A DNA stretch of 9,687 nt from NCBI GenBank assembly GCA_947259425.1, contig CAMYMO010000348.1, positions 1-9,687 of the forward strand, in the 5' to 3' direction. Position 1 is the stretch's first letter. Every line of letters starts with the position of its first letter. The stretch is from an uncultured Ectothiorhodospiraceae bacterium. Lineage in GTDB: Bacteria > Pseudomonadota > Gammaproteobacteria > UBA6429 > Thiohalophilaceae. The notes under the pieces are model-generated. The model was not told the origin of the DNA and did not search any database. It worked only from the letters and a program-made list of their open reading frames with translations. The position numbers and the translations under genes were made by a program. Positions 6,930-9,687 of the stretch are shown here, piece after piece.

Positions 6930-7965
6930 TCCGATAGGGCCAGGTTAGGGTTACCGTGTAACTGTTCTCATCTTTAAAAACATGTAAATCACCGACATTG
7001 GGAAACATGGTCTGTAATCGATCTCGTATATTATCCTGAGCAATTTGATTACCTCGATTCGCTTTATCATCTGTCACCGGTAAAGGGTTATGAATAATTA
7101 AACGAATGATACCTTTTTCTTTATCACCACTTATGTTAATAATTCCGCCTTCCGTGCGTGGTTCAATGCCATGATAAATCGCATTTTCCAATAGCGGCTG
7201 TATCAGTAATGGGGGAACATAACTGTCCTTTGGAATCGACTCGATATCCCAGTTAACTTTTAAACGATCACCCAGGCGCAGGCGTTCTATATCAAGATAA
7301 CGCTCGCACAAATTTAACTCGTCACGAAAACTGTGGAACTGGCGAGCATCACGCAACGAAGCTCGAAATAAATCAGCCAGGTTATGCACCGCAGCCTCGG
7401 CCTGATCGGCATTGGTCTTGGTCAGGCTGGCGATGGTATTCATACTATTAAAAAAGAAATGTGGGCGTATCCTCGATTGCAGTGACTGCAAACGCGCCTC
7501 CGCCTCTGAGCGTATTCGCATCTTCCACTGATGCTGGACATAAAAATAACGCAATATCGGACCGGTCAACACAAAGGTAATTAACAACGTATGGGAGACA
7601 AACGAGATATGGGAAAGTTGTTGTGGCGCCCCCGGATAAACATACCAATAGGCCAATTCGCTAATACCAAAAACCACCAGTAAAACAATAAGATAACTTA
7701 CCGTGGCCACCACTCGAGCCGAATATCGACATAAAAATGGTCTTACCGCACACAATGCATAACAACACGTCAGCGCACACCACTGCACATACAAAGAGAT
7801 CAGACCTAAATCCTCCCAACGAGTATGGTAAGCACCGGTTTGCGGAACCAATACGACCAGGAAGGCAAATAACTGCGCGATAACAATGATAAAGAACACC
7901 ATGCGCAGCGAGCACAAATACGGTAAAAAGCAGTCGTTTATATCGGGTTGAGTTTGCTTCGTCAC
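6901..7965 (-). CDS. algZ: LytS-type sensor histidine kinase, AlgZ/FimS-like
   Basis: A 354-residue inner-membrane kinase and presumed partner of the overlapping AlgR. FLPYLCS near the N-terminus resembles the FLPDLC-type opening of the AlgZ family. Four probable membrane spans follow (about 22-42, 52-74, 84-103 and 120-141). The His_kinase domain has SRIRPHFFFNSMNTIASL with candidate phospho-acceptor His169, and then a GHKL ATPase domain with IQPLLENAIYHGI (Asn261). The usual glycine-rich GxGIGLxN box is replaced by NRGNQIAQDNIRDRL (about 303-317), a deviation also described for AlgZ-type kinases. The start is GTG (7963-7965); a stop codon lies three codons upstream, and GAGGA is rather far away at about 15 bases. 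Five cysteines at 63-79 are notable. The signal sensed is unknown. Confidence 0.9.
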   Translation of the reverse strand: MTKQTQPDINDCFLPYLCSLRMVFFIIVIAQLFAFLVVLVPQTGAYHTRWEDLGLISLYVQWCALTCCYALCAVRPFLCRYSARVVATVSYLIVLLVVFGISELAYWYVYPGAPQQLSHISFVSHTLLITFVLTGPILRYFYVQHQWKMRIRSEAEARLQSLQSRIRPHFFFNSMNTIASLTKTNADQAEAAVHNLADLFRASLRDARQFHSFRDELNLCERYLDIERLRLGDRLKVNWDIESIPKDSYVPPLLIQPLLENAIYHGIEPRTEGGIINISGDKEKGIIRLIIHNPLPVTDDKANRGNQIAQDNIRDRLQTMFPNVGDLHVFKDENSYTVTLTWPYRNEPNEDTNH

Positions 7966-8067
7966 AATCTGCTAAGTTTTTCCTCGAAAGTACCTCAATA
8001 AACATAGCGTAAGCCGGGCAGAATGACGAGCACTAAGTCGACATTCACGAGATTAAGCTCGGTGATA

Positions 8068-8096
8068 TTGAGGTCGACACCGATATACTTTATAAA
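8068..8096 (+). promoter_or_regulatory. Candidate sigma-70 promoter for argH
   Basis: TTGAGG at 8068-8073 and TATAAA at 8091-8096 are exactly 17 bases apart. They would start transcription near 8103, giving a leader of about 30 bases before argH. The 167-base gap from algZ to argH must also hold the algZ promoter on the other strand. There TATGTT (complement of 8004-8009), preceded by TCGTCA 17 bases upstream, is a weak candidate. No perfect ARG-box palindrome was recognised. Confidence 0.5.
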
Positions 8097-8132
8097 GGTA
8101 ACTTCTACACAGCACGTTTATACTGGATATCT

Positions 8133-9518
8133 ATGAGTGAGAAAGACGACAAACCCTGGGCCGGGCGTTTTAATGAGCCAACCGATGCATTTGTCGAGGC
8201 CTTTACCGCCTCGGTCGGATTTGACCAGCGTATGTACAAACATGACATTGCCGGTTCGATCGCTCATGCCAGCATGCTTAGCAAAGTCGGTGTATTAACT
8301 GAAGACGAATGCAAATTAATTATCGATGGATTACAAAGCATCGAGCATACTATTAGTAACGGTGACTTCAGCTGGTCAACTCGGCTCGAAGATGTACACA
8401 TGAACATCGAATCGGCGTTAACCGAAAAAATTGGTGACGTTGGTAAAAAATTACATACCGGGCGCTCCCGCAACGATCAGGTCGCGACCGACATACGTTT
8501 ATACCTGCGCGATGAAGTTGTACTAATTCTAGCTGAACTGAATCGGCTACAAAATGCATTGGTGACGCTGGCCGAGCAACATACCGATACCATCCTGCCT
8601 GGTTTTACCCATTTACAAACCGCGCAGCCCATTACCTTTGGTCATCATTTAATGGCCTGGTTCGAGATGCTGGCTCGAGATCAAAATCGTCTGCAAGATG
8701 GCTTATTAAGAATCAATGTGATGCCGTTAGGTGCTGCAGCATTAGCCGGAACCACGTTTCCAATCGATCGTGAATACACTGCGCAATTACTCAACTTTGA
8801 TAATATCAGCGAAAACTCGCTGGATTCGGTCAGCGATCGTGATTTTGCCATCGAATTTTGTTCGAATGCCTCAATCTTAATGATGCACTTATCACGCTTC
8901 TCGGAAGAGCTAATCATCTGGAGTTCTGCCCAATTCGACTTCATTGAGCTCGGCGATAGCTTTTGCACCGGTTCGTCGATTATGCCGCAAAAGAAAAATC
9001 CGGATGTCCCTGAACTTGTTCGTGGTAAAAGTGGTCGTATCTTTGGGCACTTAATGGGTATGTTGACCTTAATGAAAGGTCAGCCCTTAGCCTATAACAA
9101 AGACAACCAGGAAGATAAAGAACCGTTATTCGATACCATCGACAATTTAAAAGGTTGCCTGAAAGTCTTTGCGGATATGGTACCGAACATTAATGTCAAA
9201 AAAGACAATATGTATCAGGCCGCCTTTAAAGGTTTTTCGACGGCCACGGATTTAGCGGATTATCTGGTAACAAAGGGCGTACCGTTTCGCGACGCCCATG
9301 AAGTAGTTGGTAAGGCCGTCGCGTTTGGCATTGAACAAAACAAAGATCTGTCTGAAATGAGTCTAACAGAGTTAAATACTTTTTCTGGCGCTATCGAACA
9401 GGATGTGTTTGATGTATTAACCTTAGAGGGTTCGGTGGCAGCACGGGACCACATCGGTGGCACCGCGCCACAACAGGTTAAGGCTGCCATTCAACGGGCC
9501 AAAAAACGGTTAAGTTAA
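8133..9518 (+). CDS. argH: Argininosuccinate lyase
   Basis: This 461-residue enzyme of the fumarase/aspartase superfamily is a cytosolic homotetramer in known members. It splits argininosuccinate into arginine and fumarate, the last step of arginine synthesis. Motifs in order are WAGRF near the N-terminus, EDVHMNIE (86-93), HTGRSRNDQVATD (108-120), and FTHLQTAQP with catalytic-type His160. The superfamily signature GSSIMPQKKNPD (280-291) follows, carrying the serine/lysine catalytic loop. FKGFSTATDLADYLV and DHIGGTAP lie near the C-terminus. Length is standard. The ATG at 8133 has a weak GGA about 7 bases upstream. The gene diverges from algZ, an arrangement also seen in pseudomonads, which supports its identity. 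No odd residues were noticed. Confidence 0.97.
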   Translation: MSEKDDKPWAGRFNEPTDAFVEAFTASVGFDQRMYKHDIAGSIAHASMLSKVGVLTEDECKLIIDGLQSIEHTISNGDFSWSTRLEDVHMNIESALTEKIGDVGKKLHTGRSRNDQVATDIRLYLRDEVVLILAELNRLQNALVTLAEQHTDTILPGFTHLQTAQPITFGHHLMAWFEMLARDQNRLQDGLLRINVMPLGAAALAGTTFPIDREYTAQLLNFDNISENSLDSVSDRDFAIEFCSNASILMMHLSRFSEELIIWSSAQFDFIELGDSFCTGSSIMPQKKNPDVPELVRGKSGRIFGHLMGMLTLMKGQPLAYNKDNQEDKEPLFDTIDNLKGCLKVFADMVPNINVKKDNMYQAAFKGFSTATDLADYLVTKGVPFRDAHEVVGKAVAFGIEQNKDLSEMSLTELNTFSGAIEQDVFDVLTLEGSVAARDHIGGTAPQQVKAAIQRAKKRLS

Positions 9519-9531
9519 TTTAATATCACAA

Positions 9532-9584
9532 TCATTCCGGTCACTCCCTCTCCCTTCAGGAGACGAGTGCAAGGGCAGGAATGA
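9532..9584. repeat. Imperfect palindrome downstream of argH
   Basis: TCATTCC at 9532-9538 pairs with GGAATGA at 9578-9584, and an inner CCCTT (9552-9556) pairs with AAGGG (9571-9575). The 53-base element begins 14 bases after the argH stop. The CTCCCTCTCCCTTCAGGAGA stretch resembles the CCCTCTCCC/GGGAGAGGG type of dispersed palindrome seen in several proteobacteria. It could weaken read-through from argH. No T run follows, so it is not called a terminator. Confidence 0.4.
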
Positions 9585-9607
9585 GAGAACATCAAGAAGT
9601 GTTCTTT

Positions 9608-9687
9608 ATGGATAAAACACAATCTTTATTAACCCGCTGGGACAACAGCCTAAGCCAGACCCAGCATGAAACGCTGGATACCAATCT
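9608..9687 (+). CDS. Unidentified protein, first 26 codons (partial at window end)
   Basis: An open frame runs from an ATG at 9608 to the window edge, beginning MDKTQSLLTRWDNSLSQTQ. GAAG about 8 bases upstream could serve as ribosome binding site. Two earlier in-frame starts exist: GTG at 9599, and ATG at 9581, which has AAGGG about 5 bases upstream but sits in the right arm of the palindrome at 9532-9584. The visible stretch is polar and helix-like, without a signal peptide or known motif, so I cannot assign a family. It follows argH by about 90 bases on the same strand. It may be a chance frame, but the position and strand make a real gene more likely. Confidence 0.45.
   Translation, partial: MDKTQSLLTRWDNSLSQTQHETLDTN

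Noticed and set aside
7661..8005. 114-codon minus-strand frame overlapping algZ
   Set aside because: It is out of frame with the clear AlgZ protein and lacks a ribosome site; the AlgZ frame is intact from its family-typical N-terminus, so no frameshift is needed.
1..9687. A novel defence, mobile or biosynthetic system
   Set aside because: Apart from the short partial frame at the right edge, every gene fits a known core family in a known gammaproteobacterial neighbourhood; no transposase, toxin, nuclease, repeat array or unusual gene cluster was seen.

Overview
The window looks like a chromosomal core segment of a gammaproteobacterium. Nine complete genes and two partial ones are packed tightly, and base composition looks moderate (neither strongly AT- nor GC-rich, judged by eye). 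The best taxonomic clue is the neighbourhood argH / algZ-algR / hemC-hemD-hemX-hemY, the arrangement known from Pseudomonas and relatives. HemC and ArgH are highly canonical. I cannot name a genus. No phage, plasmid, transposase, CRISPR, rRNA or tRNA signal was seen, and I found no obvious novel multi-gene system. No gene-free stretch exceeds about 170 bases.

Layout: (1) 1-177, minus: N-terminus of a Rossmann-fold NAD(P)-binding protein resembling the YeeZ/SDR family, cut by the window edge. (2) 229-1245, plus, divergent from it: a 2Fe-2S ferredoxin/FAD/NAD reductase of the 'CDP-6-deoxy-delta-3,4-glucoseen reductase-like' type. (3) 5405 down to 1317, minus: hemC-hemD-hemX-hemY, an apparent operon for two consecutive tetrapyrrole steps (porphobilinogen to hydroxymethylbilane to uroporphyrinogen III) plus two membrane proteins. 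It ends at a probable intrinsic terminator whose hairpin overlaps the stop codon of the convergent reductase gene. (4) 5498-6028, plus, divergent from hemC: an exported thioredoxin-fold protein with a CTWC active site. (5) 6095-6178: a short palindromic intergenic repeat of REP/MITE type between convergent genes. (6) 7965 down to 6186, minus: algZ-algR, an overlapping LytS-type sensor kinase and LytTR response regulator pair. (7) 8133-9518, plus, divergent from algZ: argH, the last enzyme of arginine synthesis. (8) About 9608 to the end, plus: the first codons of an unrecognised gene.

The most distinctive points are the plus-strand thioredoxin-like gene lying between algR and hemC (contiguous and co-oriented in Pseudomonas aeruginosa), a cluster of five cysteines in the membrane part of AlgZ, the terminator/stop-codon overlap, and two palindromic intergenic elements. 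These are modest observations. The region is mainly ordinary housekeeping and regulatory DNA.
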